Assembly: GCA_011033025.1 (NCBI GenBank)
Contig: WFMF01000062.1
Span: forward strand, 619,366-683,365
Source of the DNA: Beroe forskalii
Lineage: Eukaryota; Ctenophora; Nuda; Beroida; Beroidae
Direction: 5' to 3'
Length of the DNA: 64,000 nucleotides
Shown here: positions 63,801 to 64,000 of the stretch, one piece after another
How positions within the stretch are numbered: position 1 is the first letter of the stretch
How the letters are laid out: each line of letters begins with the position of its first letter
The notes under the pieces: generated by a model
What the model was told of the DNA's origin: nothing
Database searches by the model: none
The model's input: only the letters and a program-made list of their open reading frames with translations
Program-made: the position numbers and the translations under genes

Positions 63801-63836
63801 AAAGGGGAAGAAGGAGAAAGATTTGACTCCAGACAG
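54878..63836 (+). CDS. IQCA1: IQCA1/DRC11, 5' half of gene, running off the window
   Basis: DRC11 is an AAA-family subunit of the nexin-dynein regulatory complex on doublet microtubules of motile cilia. Exons, with matching GT/AG borders and phases: 54878-54968, 56707-56852, 57179-57308, 57601-57732, 58039-58317, 58655-58800, 59098-59261, 59535-59727, then alternative pairs 59843-59915 or 60286-60358, 62446-62505 and/or 62550-62603, 63600-63661 or 63769-63836. The protein runs [55 protein letters not shown], an IQ motif ([13 protein letters not shown], calmodulin-binding type), [10 protein letters not shown], a Lys/Gly-rich insert, an EELKR-like helix and KEKDLTPDR, all as I recall for IQCA1. 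The AAA ATPase domain should follow beyond 64000. Donor GTAGCA after 58800 is weak but in phase. Confidence 0.93.
55078..56692. mobile_element. PiggyBac-like non-autonomous element in a DRC11 intron
   Basis: TTAA flanks both ends (55074-55077 and 56693-56696). The termini are AGGGATCCTGAAGTTT and the complement of AGGGGCACTGAAGTTT. TTAA duplication with a short AGGG/CCCT-ended TIR is typical of piggyBac-derived MITEs. No transposase frame. It ends 14 bases before exon 56707, so the polypyrimidine/branch region of that exon partly comes from the element. Confidence 0.8.
58530..58654 (+). repeat. Partial duplication of an exon start plus ACACCCCTGTA minisatellite
   Basis: AACCAGGAGGAGCGTGTCTT, GATAC at 58528-58552 is an exact copy of the acceptor and first codons of exon 58655-58800. 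The two are separated by about nine units of ACACCCCTGTA-type sequence. The upstream copy breaks off after GATAC. Confidence 0.9.
59843..60358 (+). other. Duplicated exon pair A of DRC11
   Basis: Exons 59843-59915 and 60286-60358 are both 73 nt, both enter in phase 2 and leave in phase 0. Their 24-residue products align without gaps, sharing 14 residues (EVE.E.R..VD..MR.EL..LK pattern). Skipping or including both changes the frame, so one of the two must be used. Confidence 0.9.
60414..62290. mobile_element. 1.9-kb TIR element in a DRC11 intron
   Basis: The ends are GGGGGGGATGAAGCCCAAAA and its complement, with AAAAT on both sides (60409-60413 and 62291-62295). Both ends also contain CCCACCCTACTTTTCCGATT in the same orientation followed by CTTGGGCTAGG. 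The right end has a (CCAAAAAATA)n run. No transposase frame is visible. Confidence 0.85.
61147..61209. repeat. 63-bp perfect hairpin
   Basis: TAGGACATCCACCACATTCA, GCCAGGCAAGA and its exact complement flank a single G. It lies inside the 60414-62290 element. The outer bases (TAGGACAT...ATGTCCTAA) resemble those of the 38-bp palindromes in the arms. Confidence 0.95.
62446..62603 (+). other. Duplicated exon pair B of DRC11
   Basis: Exons 62446-62505 (20 codons, [12 protein letters not shown]...) and 62550-62603 (18 codons, [12 protein letters not shown]...) are both phase 0 at each end, so either or both can be used in frame. The intron between them is only 44 nt, close to the lower limit for spliceosomal introns. 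Confidence 0.85.
62990..63560. mobile_element. About 560-bp MITE in a DRC11 intron
   Basis: Inverted ends of GGGGGGGTCTAAGGTCGATTT with GTTTCTGATAGA lie at 63002-63050, and their near-complement at 63508-63550. The interior carries the GGCCGGTTAAAAAAGG block also found in the giant-repeat arms. Confidence 0.8.
63600..63836 (+). other. Duplicated exon pair C of DRC11
   Basis: Exons 63600-63661 (62 nt, ends GKDLTADR) and 63769-63836 (68 nt, ends EKDLTPDR) both enter in phase 0 and leave in phase 2. The downstream copy keeps the KEKDLTPDR sequence I recall from vertebrate IQCA1. Using both shifts the frame. Confidence 0.88.
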
Positions 63837-64000
63837 GTAAAAGTTTAGTAACGGGAGGGGGAGACCTAATTAACTCCAGAGGACCTAATGTTGTTCTTTG
63901 GCCAGTCACAATGTAGGGGATGGGTTTTCAAGGTTTATCTATCGGAATTTGCTATTCTTACAGCTGAGAAATGATTTAACCATTATGAAAGCTCAAAGCG

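Overview
This window is animal nuclear DNA. Genes are split by GT-AG introns (the shortest I can define is 44 nt). One gene is ciliary, one is a rhodopsin-family GPCR, and most of the rest is transposon or repeat sequence. Together these suggest a repeat-rich, probably marine, invertebrate. I cannot name the phylum. Nothing looks bacterial or viral.

Layout. (1) Bases 1-12150 and 20860-40363 are the two arms of a giant inverted repeat. Base 1 pairs with base 40363, so the left arm starts at or before the window edge. Where the arms align they differ by only a few percent, but each carries private insertions and tandem duplications. (2) The 8.7-kb spacer between the arms holds host genes: the last seven coding exons of a CCDC81-like gene (minus), an intronless GPCR gene nested in one of its introns (plus), and the first two coding exons of PCYT2 (minus) with the rest of that gene absent. 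(3) 40364-54870 has no gene I can support. It holds GC-rich fragments, a possible structured RNA, an AT-rich foldback element, a decayed LINE (minus) and a 2.9-kb element made of GGAGGCT repeats that switch orientation. (4) 54878 to the end carries the 5' half of IQCA1/DRC11, the nexin-dynein regulatory complex subunit 11 of motile cilia, cut by the window edge before its AAA domain. Its introns carry three TIR elements.

Most notable. The DRC11 gene has three successive exons each present as a tandem pair with matching phases. Two of the pairs shift the reading frame if both members are spliced in, so they look like mutually exclusive exons. The giant inverted repeat encloses host genes and contains, in both arms, a two-exon coding-like segment I do not recognise; it is open in the left arm and frameshifted in the right. 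Several insertions can be ordered in time because empty sites survive in the other arm copies. Duplicated 3' splice-site segments occur at three host exons.

How the genes relate. DRC11 acts at motile cilia. CCDC81 is thought to be centrosome- or cilium-associated, but I see no shared regulation. PCYT2 makes CDP-ethanolamine and the GPCR is an orphan; their proximity looks like rearrangement, not a functional cluster. Exon boundaries were worked out by hand from splice sites and phase. Boundaries of repeat elements are approximate unless a target duplication is stated.
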